A DNA stretch of 64,000 bases from Chryseobacterium vrystaatense (GCF_000737765.1 NZ_JPRI01000010.1:248001-312000), one strand, 5' to 3'; counted from the first letter of the stretch, positions 8,865 to 18,845 are shown. Numbers and translations are program-made. The notes: generated by a model from the sequence alone, not told the origin.

Positions 8865-11255
8865 ATGAAACTAAAAGCAGTCCTATTTTCATTTTCTGTA
8901 TTAGCCTATACGGGTTTTGCCGCACAAAATATTCAGAACAATCCTGGAAGTAACCACGGAAACAGATTCGAGCAGCTTGGAACAATCCTCCCGACTCCCA
9001 ATATTTACAGAACAGCTTCGGGAGCTCCCGGACACGGATATTGGCAGAACAGGGCTGACTATGATATCACTGCCTATCTTGACGAAGACAAAAGAAATCT
9101 GAAAGGTTCAGAAACCATAACGTATTATAACAATTCTCCGGACGATCTGGATTATATCTGGCTTCAATTGGATGAAAACGAGCAATCCACCGTTAAAAAT
9201 GCTGGATTTCAATTCCCTTCTACCCTTCCGGCTTTTTCCAATGATCAACAGCTGAAAGCCACCGATCTTCCTGAAAAAGACAACGGCTACGGCGTTAATC
9301 TGGAAAAGGTAACGGATGCATCAGGAAACCCACTGAAATATACGGTGAACAAAACAATGATGCGCATTGACCTTCCGAAGGTTTTAAAGAAAGGTGAAAA
9401 GCTGATTTTCAAAGTAGACTGGAACTATAATATCCCGAACAGAATAAAAATGGGCGGCCGCGGCGGTTATGAAAACTTCGCTGAGGACGGAAATGATTTA
9501 TATACCATGACACAATGGTATCCGAGAATGTGTGTTTACAGTGATTTCCACGGATGGCAAAACCACCAGTTCACGGGACGTGGCGAATTCGCATTGGTAT
9601 TCGGAAATTTCAAAGTGTCCATGAATGTACCTGCGGATCACATTGTAGGGGGAACCGGAGAGTGTAAAAATTACGAACAGGTTTTATCATCCAATCAGAT
9701 GGCCAGATACCGAAAAGCGGAAAGTGCTGCTGAACCCATTGAGATCGTAACATTAGACGAAGCGAAAAAAGCAGAGAAAAATCATTCCAAACAGAGAAAA
9801 ACATGGAGTTTTGAAGCTAATGATGTAAGAGATTTTGCATGGACCTCATCCAGAAAATTTGTCTGGGACGGAATGCGTGTGACCATTCCTGAAAACAATA
9901 ATAAAGTAATGGCCATGAGTTTCTATCCAAAAGAAGCTTATAACTTATATAGAAAATATTCTACAAAAGCGGTGGCTCACACCATCAAAACCTATTCTGA
10001 ATTTACCATTCCTTATCCGTATCCTGTTGCACAGTCTGTAGAAGCTGCTAACGGAATGGAATATCCAATGATCTGTTTCAACTTCGGTAGAACGGAAAAA
10101 GACGGGACGTATTCGGAAGGAACCAAAAACGGAATGATCGGCGTGGTCATTCACGAGGTTGGACACAATTTCTTCCCTATGATCGTCAATTCTGATGAAA
10201 GACAGTGGAGCTGGATGGATGAAGGTTTAAATACCTTCACGGAATATCTGACAGAAGAAAAATGGGATAATAAATTCCCTTCCAAAAGAGGTCCCGCCTG
10301 GACGATCACAGATTATATGAAACTGCCGAAAGATCAGCTGGAACCGATCATGAGTAATTCTGAGAATATTATTCAGTTTGGGCCGAATGCTTATTCAAAG
10401 CCTGCTACGGGATTAAATATTCTCCGGGAAACCATCATGGGAAGAGAACTTTTCGACAAAGCTTTTAAAACCTATGCTAAAAGATGGGCTTTCAAACATC
10501 CTGAACCTGCAGATTTTTTCCGTACGATGGAAGATGCCAGCGGTGAAGATCTTGACTGGTTCTGGAGAGGATGGTTCTACGGAACAGATCCTGTAGATAT
10601 CGCTATTGATAAAGTAACGGTTGCAGTTCCCGATTTGAATACCCTTCCAAAGGAAGCCAAAGAAACAAAATATAAAGTAGAAAAACCGCTTCAGAATTCA
10701 TTTGAAGATATTTCAAAAATCAGAAACAAAGAAGATAAAAACATCACATTCTCTGTAGATAAGGATAAGGATCTTCAGGATTTCTATTACAGATACGACA
10801 GAGGTCAGGAGAAATTATATGCCGATAAAGAATACACCGTAAAAACAGATGCCGGTATTCCTCTGGATGCAAAGGATAAAGAAAAATTCAAAAACCTTAC
10901 AGGCTATCAGATCGATTTTGTGAATAAAGGGGGATTGGTGATGCCGATCATTCTGGAATTCACTTTTGAAGACGGATCAAAACTATACGATAAATCATCT
11001 GCACAGATATGGAGACAGAATGAACAGAAGGTTTCTAAGACCTACTATTTTGACAAAAAGATCAAATCGATACAGCTTGACCCGATGAGAGAAACTGCAG
11101 ATATTGACACTTCCAATAATCTATGGGCCAGTAATGGTACTGATACTCAGGTTTCCAAATTCCAATTATTTAAACAAAAACAAGGAGGCGGGCCGGTAAG
11201 AGGCGGCGCTAACGGCAAAGTAAATCCAATGCAGGCCGCAGGAAAGAAAAACTAA
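8865..11255 (+). CDS. M1 family metallopeptidase, secreted
   Basis: 796 aa with an N-terminal signal peptide (about 20 residues). The zinc site is complete: HEVGH at residues 430-434 and the third ligand E453 in MDEGLNTF, exactly 19 residues after the second His. The exopeptidase loop appears as ANGMEYP instead of the classical GAMEN. The C-terminal ~200 residues are less conserved. Probably a periplasmic or surface aminopeptidase-like enzyme. A TATCTTTG element at 8834-8841 fits the -7 box of Bacteroidetes promoters. The next gene begins 20 bp downstream. Confidence 0.9.
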   Translation: MKLKAVLFSFSVLAYTGFAAQNIQNNPGSNHGNRFEQLGTILPTPNIYRTASGAPGHGYWQNRADYDITAYLDEDKRNLKGSETITYYNNSPDDLDYIWLQLDENEQSTVKNAGFQFPSTLPAFSNDQQLKATDLPEKDNGYGVNLEKVTDASGNPLKYTVNKTMMRIDLPKVLKKGEKLIFKVDWNYNIPNRIKMGGRGGYENFAEDGNDLYTMTQWYPRMCVYSDFHGWQNHQFTGRGEFALVFGNFKVSMNVPADHIVGGTGECKNYEQVLSSNQMARYRKAESAAEPIEIVTLDEAKKAEKNHSKQRKTWSFEANDVRDFAWTSSRKFVWDGMRVTIPENNNKVMAMSFYPKEAYNLYRKYSTKAVAHTIKTYSEFTIPYPYPVAQSVEAANGMEYPMICFNFGRTEKDGTYSEGTKNGMIGVVIHEVGHNFFPMIVNSDERQWSWMDEGLNTFTEYLTEEKWDNKFPSKRGPAWTITDYMKLPKDQLEPIMSNSENIIQFGPNAYSKPATGLNILRETIMGRELFDKAFKTYAKRWAFKHPEPADFFRTMEDASGEDLDWFWRGWFYGTDPVDIAIDKVTVAVPDLNTLPKEAKETKYKVEKPLQNSFEDISKIRNKEDKNITFSVDKDKDLQDFYYRYDRGQEKLYADKEYTVKTDAGIPLDAKDKEKFKNLTGYQIDFVNKGGLVMPIILEFTFEDGSKLYDKSSAQIWRQNEQKVSKTYYFDKKIKSIQLDPMRETADIDTSNNLWASNGTDTQVSKFQLFKQKQGGGPVRGGANGKVNPMQAAGKKN

Positions 11256-11275
11256 ATATTCGCAGTAAACTAACC

Positions 11276-12163
11276 ATGAAAAAACTAATGCTTTTAATGC
11301 TGATTATACTGTCAGCACCCTATTTTTTTGCCCAGTCTTTACAGTTTTATACAGGAAAAAGAGATTTTATACCCATCGAAATTCTGATGGAAGACGGCAG
11401 TACAAAAAAAGGATTTGCCCAGGATTTTATGCTTCCTGATGTGGCTACTTTCCAGATGTTAGGGAGAGGTTCGAAAAATGCCAATTTGGACAGAAAGGAA
11501 GTAAAATTCAAATCATCAAAAAGCGATACTCAGGTACAGCTCATTCCTGTTTCCGATGTTAAAAGCCTTATTTACACCAATGAAGATACCCAGGAAAATT
11601 TTCAGCTCGATAAACGTATTGTAAAGGAAATAAACAATGATCTGGAAATGGAATCAGAAGGAACGGTACTGATGCTTCCCCTTATGCAGAAGGGGCCTAT
11701 TAACCTTTATGGCTACAGAAGTATGATGTGTAAAGCCAATTTCGGAGACAATTTTTCGTCGGGATTTGATGGAAATGAAGACAACTGCCAGCTTACCTAC
11801 GTTATGATTTATTTAAGTAAACCAGACGAGACCTTTGCCATAGCACCGGTAGATTACAGTTCACTAAGTCCGCTGGCCTTATTCAATATGAAAACATTGT
11901 ATAAGAAGTTCTATAAAGCTTACGAAATTATTGGAGCAGACTGTCCCGAGTTTCTGAAAAAAGTAGATGAGGCAAGACAGAATGATTATTTTTCCAACAA
12001 AACTTTTAAAGAAAAAAGAAAGGCTTCAGATATAGAGAGAAAAGCCTTAATTAAAGGAAAAAAAGGAGCTGAAGCAGCAAAAATCAATATGAAATTCAGG
12101 ACAGCATTATTTACAGATATGTATCAAAAGCTGATAGATGATTACGAACAGTCCTGTAAATAA
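11276..12163 (+). CDS. secreted protein of unknown function
   Basis: 295 aa with a clear signal peptide ending FFAQ near residue 20. The mature protein is mixed alpha/beta, with a Lys-rich stretch near residues 240-268 (KTFKEKRKASDIERK). I do not recognise the domain. It starts 20 bp after the M1 peptidase and ends at a terminator, so the two are probably cotranscribed and both act outside the cytoplasm. Confidence 0.6.
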   Translation: MKKLMLLMLIILSAPYFFAQSLQFYTGKRDFIPIEILMEDGSTKKGFAQDFMLPDVATFQMLGRGSKNANLDRKEVKFKSSKSDTQVQLIPVSDVKSLIYTNEDTQENFQLDKRIVKEINNDLEMESEGTVLMLPLMQKGPINLYGYRSMMCKANFGDNFSSGFDGNEDNCQLTYVMIYLSKPDETFAIAPVDYSSLSPLALFNMKTLYKKFYKAYEIIGADCPEFLKKVDEARQNDYFSNKTFKEKRKASDIERKALIKGKKGAEAAKINMKFRTALFTDMYQKLIDDYEQSCK

Positions 12164-12196
12164 GTTTTTAAATCTTCACTTCTAAATTATAAAATA

Positions 12197-12226
12197 TAAA
12201 ACTGCTTTACGGCAGTTTTTTTTATT
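12197..12226. terminator. intrinsic terminator between convergent genes
   Basis: An AAACTGC/GCAGTTT stem with a short loop (about 12198-12218) is followed by a run of eight T. It lies between the secreted-protein gene and the converging LytTR regulator gene and may also serve the latter, since A residues precede the stem. Confidence 0.8.
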
Positions 12227-12920
12227 CAAATACCTTTTTCACAAAGCTCTTATAGGTTCTTCCAAGCGGAAGCTTCTCTCCATCTTTCAGGTGTACATGA
12301 GCCGTATCATAGGAACTGATATGTGAAGACAGGACGATATATGATTTATGAATTCTTATAAATCCTAAGTTTTGAAATTTCTCTTCAAAATTTGACATCC
12401 GCTCAAGGATCATATACTTTTTCAGAGGAGTCACCAAAATAATATATTCGCCAAATCCCTGTACCCACCGCACATCATTCAGAAGAACTTTATGCATTAC
12501 GTAATTGGATTTAAACATGATAAAGTCTTCTTTCTTCTGATGTTCTGCCGAATTCTTAAACTGCAGGAAATCCTTTGCTTTGTTAATAGCCTTTCTGAAG
12601 GTTTCAAAATCAACAGGTTTTACAAGATAATGTACCACATCCAGTTCAAAGGCCTTTACCGCATATTGGGTTTCTAAGGTGAGAAATATACACAATGGCT
12701 TGTAAGGCAGCTGATGCAAAAGTTCAATCCCATTGATATAGGGCATATTGATATCAAGAATTACCAGGTCTACCCTATTCTCTTTAAGATAGTCCAGAGC
12801 TTCTTCCGGATTCTGAAATATCTTCAGCAGATCCACATCTTCCATTTGCCCGCAATATTTCTGGATCAGCTGGAGCGCCGGATATTCATCATCTACACTT
12901 ACAATCGTCAGATTAGCCAT
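12222..12920 (-). CDS. LytTR family response regulator
   Basis: 232 aa. Receiver domain at the N-terminus with phospho-acceptor D56 in LVILDINMP, acidic pocket VDDEY near residues 9-13, T81 and K101 in HYLVKPVDF. A LytTR DNA-binding domain fills about residues 130-230 (RIHKSYIV, KLPLGRTYK). It is transcribed with the histidine kinase immediately upstream, the stop and start overlapping by one base (TAATG), so the two form a cytoplasmic sensor-regulator pair. Targets are unknown; such pairs in Bacteroidetes often control neighbouring transport or envelope genes. Confidence 0.92.
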   Translation of the reverse strand: MANLTIVSVDDEYPALQLIQKYCGQMEDVDLLKIFQNPEEALDYLKENRVDLVILDINMPYINGIELLHQLPYKPLCIFLTLETQYAVKAFELDVVHYLVKPVDFETFRKAINKAKDFLQFKNSAEHQKKEDFIMFKSNYVMHKVLLNDVRWVQGFGEYIILVTPLKKYMILERMSNFEEKFQNLGFIRIHKSYIVLSSHISSYDTAHVHLKDGEKLPLGRTYKSFVKKVFE

Positions 12921-14026
12921 TACAATTTTATTTTTAAAACAGTATGATAGTTGTTGTTTTCTGCCGGTTCGGATATAAAAGTAAATCTCCCGGCATAATT
13001 TCTCTCCAAAATATTCAGCACCGCTTCATTGCCTAAACCGCTGTCACTCATATTTCCGACAAGATTTTTTTTCTTCGATACAGAATTTCTGATCTCAAAC
13101 AAAAGCTCCTGATCCAATATTTTATAATGGACCTCAATATAACTTTCAGCTTCAATTCCTACCGCCGAATGTTTCAGAGCATTTTCAAATAAGGTAAGAC
13201 ATAATGACGGCGAAATATCTATCAGTTCAAGGGTTTCTTCATCCTGAATATCAAAACTGATGTTCAGCACATTATTATATTTCAACTGATACAGTCCCGC
13301 CAGTGATCTGATGGAAGAAAATTCCTGAGCCATACTGATCTTCTCCTTGCCGGTATCATAGATCACATATTGAAGCAGTTTACTGAGCTGCAATATAGAC
13401 TCTGAGGTGTTTTCTGAAGGCTGAAAACTTTTGGAATAAATATTATTAAGGGTATTGAGCAAAAAATGGGGATTCATTTTCGATTTAAGCAGATCGAGAT
13501 AAAGCTGGTCTTTTTCTTCGCCAAGATCTTTAAAATCCTGTTCGATCAGAAATTTATCTTTTGTAATTCCTAAAAATGAAGCCACGAGTATGACAATTCC
13601 CTGTGATGTATACACATTGTAGAGAAATTTAGTATTGGAAAGCGTCTCGTTAAAATGCATGTTGAAAACCGCCGGCTCCAGAAGAATCCGGAAAAGACTC
13701 GAAACCAGAAAACTGATCAGTGCATACAGAATGAACTCCGGATATTTATTAGACAGATAGAATTCAGGGACCAGATAAACATAGACGAGACTGTAAATTC
13801 CAACATTAAAAATAATGACGGATAAAACACTCCAGATGAGTTCCGGAACATCCAAAAAGTAGTTTTCGGTGAAAAAAGTGATGATAACGAAGATCAAAAA
13901 GAATAAAATATGCTGAAACTTCAGCAAAAGCCCCCAATGATATTCCATCAGTCTTTTCAAAACTTTTGCATTAAACAAAATCCTGAAAACCAATAATATA
14001 AATACAATATTTATAATTAAAAACAT
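12920..14026 (-). CDS. LytS-type sensor histidine kinase
   Basis: 368 aa. The first ~155 residues form about four to five membrane helices. The His_kinase (LytS/YehU) box KMNPHFLLNTLNNI places the phospho-accepting His at residue 187. The ATP-binding part is present but its G-box is unusual, reading SGLGNEAVLNILERNY rather than the common GIGLxN form. It ends overlapping the start of the LytTR regulator and is divergent from the DUF2490-CitMHS genes, 151 bp away. Confidence 0.88.
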   Translation of the reverse strand: MFLIINIVFILLVFRILFNAKVLKRLMEYHWGLLLKFQHILFFLIFVIITFFTENYFLDVPELIWSVLSVIIFNVGIYSLVYVYLVPEFYLSNKYPEFILYALISFLVSSLFRILLEPAVFNMHFNETLSNTKFLYNVYTSQGIVILVASFLGITKDKFLIEQDFKDLGEEKDQLYLDLLKSKMNPHFLLNTLNNIYSKSFQPSENTSESILQLSKLLQYVIYDTGKEKISMAQEFSSIRSLAGLYQLKYNNVLNISFDIQDEETLELIDISPSLCLTLFENALKHSAVGIEAESYIEVHYKILDQELLFEIRNSVSKKKNLVGNMSDSGLGNEAVLNILERNYAGRFTFISEPAENNNYHTVLKIKL

Positions 14027-14177
14027 CTAAAAAATCCAAATTTCAATCTTTCAAATATACCATCTTTTTCATCCCATCCTGCAGTTCACTGATAAAAACT
14101 GTCATTGATTGAAAAATAAATTCACGGCTGGTTCTTATAAATATATTTGAGACATCAGGATATTAACTCAATATTAC

Positions 14178-14873
14178 ATGAAAATTAAATTCAGATTAAT
14201 CATCATTTTGCTGCTGGGAATCATCCGTTTTGCCAACGCACAAAGCCGTGACAACTACAATATGTGGTTTCAGTATCTGATGTCCGCAAAACTGACGGAC
14301 AAAAGTACACTGACGGCACTTTCACAATACCGTTCTTTTGATCTCGCCTATGACACCAGACTTTTTTTGGTTTCTGCCTATGTAGATTATGAAATAGCCA
14401 ATGAAGTGAAACCCGCTGCCGGATTCATGTTTCTGGTACTGGATTCTTATAAGACCGACAATTCTAAAAAAGAGAGATACGAAAAGAGACCTTTCCAACA
14501 GCTGACGTTGGGTGGAAATATCGGAAGAACTTCCGTTTCCCACCGTTTCCGTGTGGAAGAACGCTTTATCAGCAATCCCAACGAATTCATCGTCAGGTTG
14601 CGGTATCTTATTTCCCTGAGAATCCCTTTTAACAGAAAAGGAGAGAATGAAAAACTTTATGGTATCCTGAAAAATGAATTAAGGATGAACGTGGTAAAAG
14701 AAGATCCGTTTGACAGCAACCGTTTAACAGCGGGGCTGGGAATTAAAGTCGGAAAAAATTCAGCAATTGAAGTCGCTTTTATCAACCAGATGGAGACAGG
14801 ATCTACAAGCAACTACGGCTATATCGGCTACAGAAACAGTTTCGACTGGAGAAAGAAAAACAAAAATAAATAA
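14178..14873 (+). CDS. DUF2490 outer-membrane beta-barrel protein
   Basis: 231 aa with a signal peptide (cleavage after NAQ, about residue 22). The remainder shows alternating-residue beta strands and begins NYNMWFQYLMSAKLTDK, the opening typical of DUF2490. It ends with an aromatic residue (SFDW) before a short basic tail. Predicted outer-membrane porin-like barrel of unknown selectivity. It precedes the CitMHS transporter by 18 bp, so an outer/inner-membrane uptake pair is plausible. Confidence 0.78.
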   Translation: MKIKFRLIIILLLGIIRFANAQSRDNYNMWFQYLMSAKLTDKSTLTALSQYRSFDLAYDTRLFLVSAYVDYEIANEVKPAAGFMFLVLDSYKTDNSKKERYEKRPFQQLTLGGNIGRTSVSHRFRVEERFISNPNEFIVRLRYLISLRIPFNRKGENEKLYGILKNELRMNVVKEDPFDSNRLTAGLGIKVGKNSAIEVAFINQMETGSTSNYGYIGYRNSFDWRKKNKNK

Positions 14874-14891
14874 CTATAAATCAAATCATCT

Positions 14892-16178
14892 ATGCTTACC
14901 TTCCTTGGATTCCTCATGATTCTGATCTTCATGGTCCTGATCATGAACAAAAAAATGACTCCGCTTACCGCTTTGGTCATCGTCCCTGTAACCGTAGCTC
15001 TTTTTGCGGGCTTTGGTCCTGAACTGGGAGAAATGATGAAAAACGGAGTCAAAGAAATTGCACTGACCGGTGTGATGCTCATCTTTGCGATTCTCTATTT
15101 CAGCTTAATGATCGACACAGGACTTTTTGAGCCTTTGGTTGATATTATTTTAAAAGCTGTTGGTGACAATCCTATCAAAACAACAATAGGAACCGCTGTT
15201 CTTACCGCTTTGGTTTCATTGGACGGGGACGGTTCTTCCACCTATTTAATTGTCGTTGCTGCAATGCTTCCTCTTTACAAAAGACAGGGCATGAATCCAC
15301 TGATCCTAACCTGCATTATTATGCTGGCAGGTCAGATTATGAATATTCTTCCATGGGGAGGTCCTACAGCAAGGGTAATGAGCTCCCTGAAACTTGGACA
15401 TACTGAAATTTTCGTTCCTATGATCCCGATCATGGCGATAGGAATTCTGTGGGTGATATTCGTTGCCTATATTTTAGGACGAAGAGAAAAAATAAGAATT
15501 GCCAAACACGGAAAATTTACCAACTATAACAGCAATGATATCATCGGCGAAGTAGATCTAAAGCTTCGTCGTCCAAAATTAATACTGATCAATCTGGCGC
15601 TTACCATCACCCTGTTGGTCGTGATGATTCTGGATATTGTTCCTTTAGGTATTGCTTTCATGATCGCTTTCTGTATTGCTTCCATAATAAATTATCCAAA
15701 ATTAAAAGACCAGCAGAAAATCATTTCCAAACATGCAGGCAACGCTTTATCTGTTGCGGGAATGATCTTTGGGGCAGGAATTTTCACCGGAATTCTGAAT
15801 GGTTCCGGCATTATGCAGGCGATGGGAAACAGTATGATCGAAATCGTTCCGAAAAGTTGGGGAGGTTATATGAATATTGTCACAGCCGCCTTTAGTATTC
15901 CGCTTACTTTTTTCCTTTCCAATGATGCCTACTATTTTGGAATATTACCCATCATCGTTGCTACAGGACATCAGCTGGGAATTTCTCCGGAGATCCTGGG
16001 AAGAGCAAGTCTTATCGGACAGGGATCGCATCTTCTGAGTCCTTTGGTTCCCTCTACTTATTTACTGGTTTCTCTGGCAGGAGTAGAATTTTCAGACCAC
16101 TTGAAATATACTTTAAAATGGGCACTGGGATCATCTCTTGTAATGCTGCTGGCAGCACTTATTCTTGGAGTGATTTAG
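14892..16178 (+). CDS. CitMHS family transporter (citrate-metal/proton symporter type)
   Basis: 428 aa, about 11-12 membrane helices. The segments VALFAGFGPELG, ALVSLDGDGSSTYLIVVAAMLP and NILPWGGPTARVMSSL match the CitMHS family, which imports citrate complexed with divalent cations together with protons. Substrate choice cannot be read from sequence. It follows the DUF2490 barrel gene and precedes a second organic-acid transporter, suggesting a carboxylate-uptake locus possibly controlled by the divergent LytS/LytR pair (inference). Confidence 0.9.
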   Translation: MLTFLGFLMILIFMVLIMNKKMTPLTALVIVPVTVALFAGFGPELGEMMKNGVKEIALTGVMLIFAILYFSLMIDTGLFEPLVDIILKAVGDNPIKTTIGTAVLTALVSLDGDGSSTYLIVVAAMLPLYKRQGMNPLILTCIIMLAGQIMNILPWGGPTARVMSSLKLGHTEIFVPMIPIMAIGILWVIFVAYILGRREKIRIAKHGKFTNYNSNDIIGEVDLKLRRPKLILINLALTITLLVVMILDIVPLGIAFMIAFCIASIINYPKLKDQQKIISKHAGNALSVAGMIFGAGIFTGILNGSGIMQAMGNSMIEIVPKSWGGYMNIVTAAFSIPLTFFLSNDAYYFGILPIIVATGHQLGISPEILGRASLIGQGSHLLSPLVPSTYLLVSLAGVEFSDHLKYTLKWALGSSLVMLLAALILGVI

Positions 16179-16268
16179 TCTGAATTCGTTAATTATTATT
16201 ATATTTCAGACGTATAAAGATGTATCGGAATTACGTTATGGTTTGTACGGACAGCATATTTTTTTCAG

Positions 16269-17483
16269 ATGAACCTTTTTGAAACAAAAAAAACATTCAC
16301 AGGAAGATATTTAAAAAATCTTACCTTATATGTATTTGCCGCTATTCTCGGTGGTGTACTTACAGGGCATTATGCACCTCAGTCAAGTATTCAGCTGGGA
16401 ATGGTGAGTCATTATTTTTTCATGGTTTTGGAAATGCTGATCCTTCCCATTATTTTTATGGCGATCATGTACGGAATCTGCCAGCTTTCCGGCATCAGAA
16501 ATGCCAGCAGTATTGTCTGGAAAACGGTTCTTTATTTTCTTATCATCAGTTCTGTAGCCATTATAATAGGATTTATTTTCGGGTTTGCAGTAAAACCAGG
16601 AGCAGATACGGGCATTGAAATCGGAAAGATCAGTAAGCCACTTCCCGAAACATTTGAGATCAGCGATACAGGTATCCCCGGAATTCTGTATCTCAACCGT
16701 CACGGAATTTTTCTGATTGTTTCTATTGTTGCCGGGATTTTGATGAATCTTTCCAAAGCGAGAGAAAAATTCCTGAACATATTAGACCGCGGGCTGACCA
16801 TTTTTTATACCGTAATCAAATATCTATATATTATTCTTCCGGTTATTATCTTCTGTAATATTGCATACGGAGTTGCTGTATATGGCATCAATACACTTCT
16901 TCCACTCAGTAAAGTAGTGGCAACGGTTTATCTCGCTGACATTGTTTTTATCTTTGGGATTTTAGGAATCGTTGCTTATGTGTTCAAAATCCGTTTGTGG
17001 AAATTTTTGCTTGATTTAAAGGAAGAGATTATCCTTGTGATCACAACCTCTTCATCCAAAACAGCCTTTCCATTAATCTTCGAGAAAATGGAATCGGAAG
17101 GCTACGACAGCAAGATCCTAAGGTTTGTGATCCCGTTAGGATATAATTTTAATCTTTCAGGAGCGTGTATTTATATTTCCGTCACATGCTGTTTTCTCAT
17201 TCAGTTTTACAATATTTCACTGACTGTCAGTGATTACCTCTGGCTTTTCGTGATTATTTCCGTGACTTCAAAAACAGCATCAGGCGTTCCCGGCTCAGGA
17301 TTTCTTGCTTTAATTTTTACGCTGAACAGATTTGGAAAAATTCCTTTAACGGATATTGCCCTTCTTTACAGCGTAGACCGTTTCATGAATGAGGCTAGAT
17401 CCGTGACCAATTTTATAAGCATTGCGATTTCCGGAGCAGTAATTTCGAAGATCAATCAAAAGAATAAGATCCACTCTATCTGA
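16269..17483 (+). CDS. dicarboxylate/amino acid:cation symporter (DAACS family)
   Basis: 404 aa, many hydrophobic helices. Family landmarks are the Ser-rich re-entrant loop ITTSSSKTAFPLIFEKM, the NFNLSGACIYISV helix and the second hairpin TSKTASGVPGSGF, followed by DRFMNEARSVTNF, the substrate-binding helix 8 region. These are the GltP/DctA signatures; the motifs are intact, so it is likely active. Substrate is glutamate/aspartate or C4-dicarboxylate. Its 90-bp spacing from the CitMHS gene leaves room for its own promoter. Confidence 0.92.
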   Translation: MNLFETKKTFTGRYLKNLTLYVFAAILGGVLTGHYAPQSSIQLGMVSHYFFMVLEMLILPIIFMAIMYGICQLSGIRNASSIVWKTVLYFLIISSVAIIIGFIFGFAVKPGADTGIEIGKISKPLPETFEISDTGIPGILYLNRHGIFLIVSIVAGILMNLSKAREKFLNILDRGLTIFYTVIKYLYIILPVIIFCNIAYGVAVYGINTLLPLSKVVATVYLADIVFIFGILGIVAYVFKIRLWKFLLDLKEEIILVITTSSSKTAFPLIFEKMESEGYDSKILRFVIPLGYNFNLSGACIYISVTCCFLIQFYNISLTVSDYLWLFVIISVTSKTASGVPGSGFLALIFTLNRFGKIPLTDIALLYSVDRFMNEARSVTNFISIAISGAVISKINQKNKIHSI

Positions 17484-17552
17484 TCCCGAAAAAAGTTGGT
17501 CTGTTATCTGTAACTTTTTGAAAATCAGAAATACTCATTATTAAAAAAAATC

Positions 17553-18272
17553 ATGAGAACATTTCTTGTATGCTTGTTAATAAGCAGTGTCAATTTATTT
17601 TCACAGAAACTGATCACCCCCACCAACAGTCCTGTTGATCCTAAACTCATCAAAGATGAAACATCAGAAGCCGTCTGGTATGCTGAAAATGCAGGTCAAA
17701 AAATAGAGATCGGAAGCATTATCACGGAACTCAAAAAATTAAACAAAACTGACCTTCTCATCAGAACCACTGTCAAGCTGAAAAAGGCTCCGGATGCAAA
17801 ATGGACAGATTCCACCATCGTAAAAACAGCCAATTTCCAACCTGTTTATCATTCATCTTATAATATGATGCGGGATATGGTTCTGAAATCTGGTAAGACA
17901 AAAGTGACCGGCTATTATCTTGATAAAAAATCTCAGAAAAAAGAAGCTATTGAAATGGAAGCTGCAGACTATTTTGACAGCAGCAGCTATCCAATGATGA
18001 TCCGTTTTTCTCCCCTGAAAGAAAACTATACCACCGAAATTTCTATTTTCGATTACAACCCGAATGCTAAAAAAGGGAAGATCAAAGCTTATATTCTGGA
18101 TGTAAAAAAAGTAGATGAAAACGGAAAAAAAGTCTGGGCTGTAAAAACAACTGATGATATTGCAGACAAGACCTCGATCGTCACATATTATATAGATCCC
18201 GAAACCCGAAAGATTCTGAAACAGGATATAGATATGAATGGGAAGAAAATGACCATGGAAACCATTCAATAA
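17553..18272 (+). CDS. secreted protein of unknown function (DUF3108-like)
   Basis: 239 aa with a signal peptide ending LFSQ near residue 18. The central and C-terminal beta-rich part (AYILDVKKVDENGKKVWAVK, YYIDPETRKILKQDIDMNG) resembles DUF3108 and lipoprotein-sorting-like periplasmic folds in which a modelled substrate binds a half-barrel. That match is my impression only. Monocistronic, closed by a terminator. Confidence 0.6.
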   Translation: MRTFLVCLLISSVNLFSQKLITPTNSPVDPKLIKDETSEAVWYAENAGQKIEIGSIITELKKLNKTDLLIRTTVKLKKAPDAKWTDSTIVKTANFQPVYHSSYNMMRDMVLKSGKTKVTGYYLDKKSQKKEAIEMEAADYFDSSSYPMMIRFSPLKENYTTEISIFDYNPNAKKGKIKAYILDVKKVDENGKKVWAVKTTDDIADKTSIVTYYIDPETRKILKQDIDMNGKKMTMETIQ

Positions 18273-18283
18273 TGAATATATAA

Positions 18284-18314
18284 AGTTTACTGTAATGGTA
18301 AACTTTTCTTTTTT
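18284..18314 (+). terminator. intrinsic terminator
   Basis: Perfect 8-bp stem AAGTTTAC/GTAAACTT (18284-18291 and 18299-18306) with a 7-nt loop, followed by a T-rich tract, directly after the DUF3108-like gene. Confidence 0.85.
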
Positions 18315-18535
18315 CAAAGGCCGATCCGATCAACAGTAACCCGTTATACCGCTGTCACAAAACAATCCTTAAAACACTGACAACCAAAATACAAACATCA
18401 AAAATAAATCTACACACAGTGTATTATATGATGATAAAAATTTTTATCTTTGATTTTCACTTATCACATCAAATCGTCAAAAGTCCTGATTGACCTTAAA
18501 CGTTCAGGAATGTAAAACAAATTAAATATTAATCA

Positions 18536-18670
18536 ATGAAAAATGCAAAATCATTAAGCAGAGACGCTCAAAAATCCATTATGGGAGGAGCGGCAAGACT
18601 GGTTTGCTGCGAGCGCGACGATCAGGGAAAATGTACTTTATGGATCGGGCCTGGACAGCACTGTCCATAA
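18536..18670 (+). CDS. double-glycine leader, Cys-rich bacteriocin-like peptide
   Basis: 44 aa. The ATG at 18536 opens MKNAKSLSRDAQKSIMGG, a leader with the typical pattern ending in Gly-Gly at residues 17-18, followed by a 26-residue core with four Cys (24, 25, 33, 43). This matches the small bacteriocin-like peptides common in Chryseobacterium, thought to be exported by peptidase-containing ABC transporters. No such transporter is in the window. A TATCTTTG box lies at 18445-18452 and a strong terminator follows, so it is a self-contained transcription unit upstream of groES. Whether the product is antimicrobial is unknown. Confidence 0.75.
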   Translation: MKNAKSLSRDAQKSIMGGAARLVCCERDDQGKCTLWIGPGQHCP

Positions 18671-18697
18671 TGGAGCCCATAAGTAGAGTTAAATGCA

Positions 18698-18730
18698 AAA
18701 GCCGGAAGTTTCCGGCTTTACGTTTTTCAT
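18698..18730 (+). terminator. intrinsic terminator
   Basis: Strong GC-rich hairpin: AAAGCCGGAA and TTCCGGCTTT arms at 18698-18719, then a T-rich tract. It follows the Cys-rich peptide gene. Confidence 0.85.
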
Positions 18731-18791
18731 TTTTCTGCCAAATTTTCACACTGGGTTATAAAATTCTGCCATTTCATCCATCAGTGCCTCA

Positions 18792-18806
18792 TGGCATACA
18801 TTTAGA
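18792..18806 (+). promoter_or_regulatory. possible degenerate sigma-54-like promoter of groESL
   Basis: TGGCATACATTTAGA has GG and a following GA separated by 10 bp, in the position of the GG and GC of -24/-12 promoters. The expected TTGC is poorly matched, so this is weak. It lies 40-54 bp before groES, where a promoter is expected. Confidence 0.2.
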
Positions 18807-18845
18807 GAATTATAATGGAGAATTAATTAAAAAATAAAATATATT

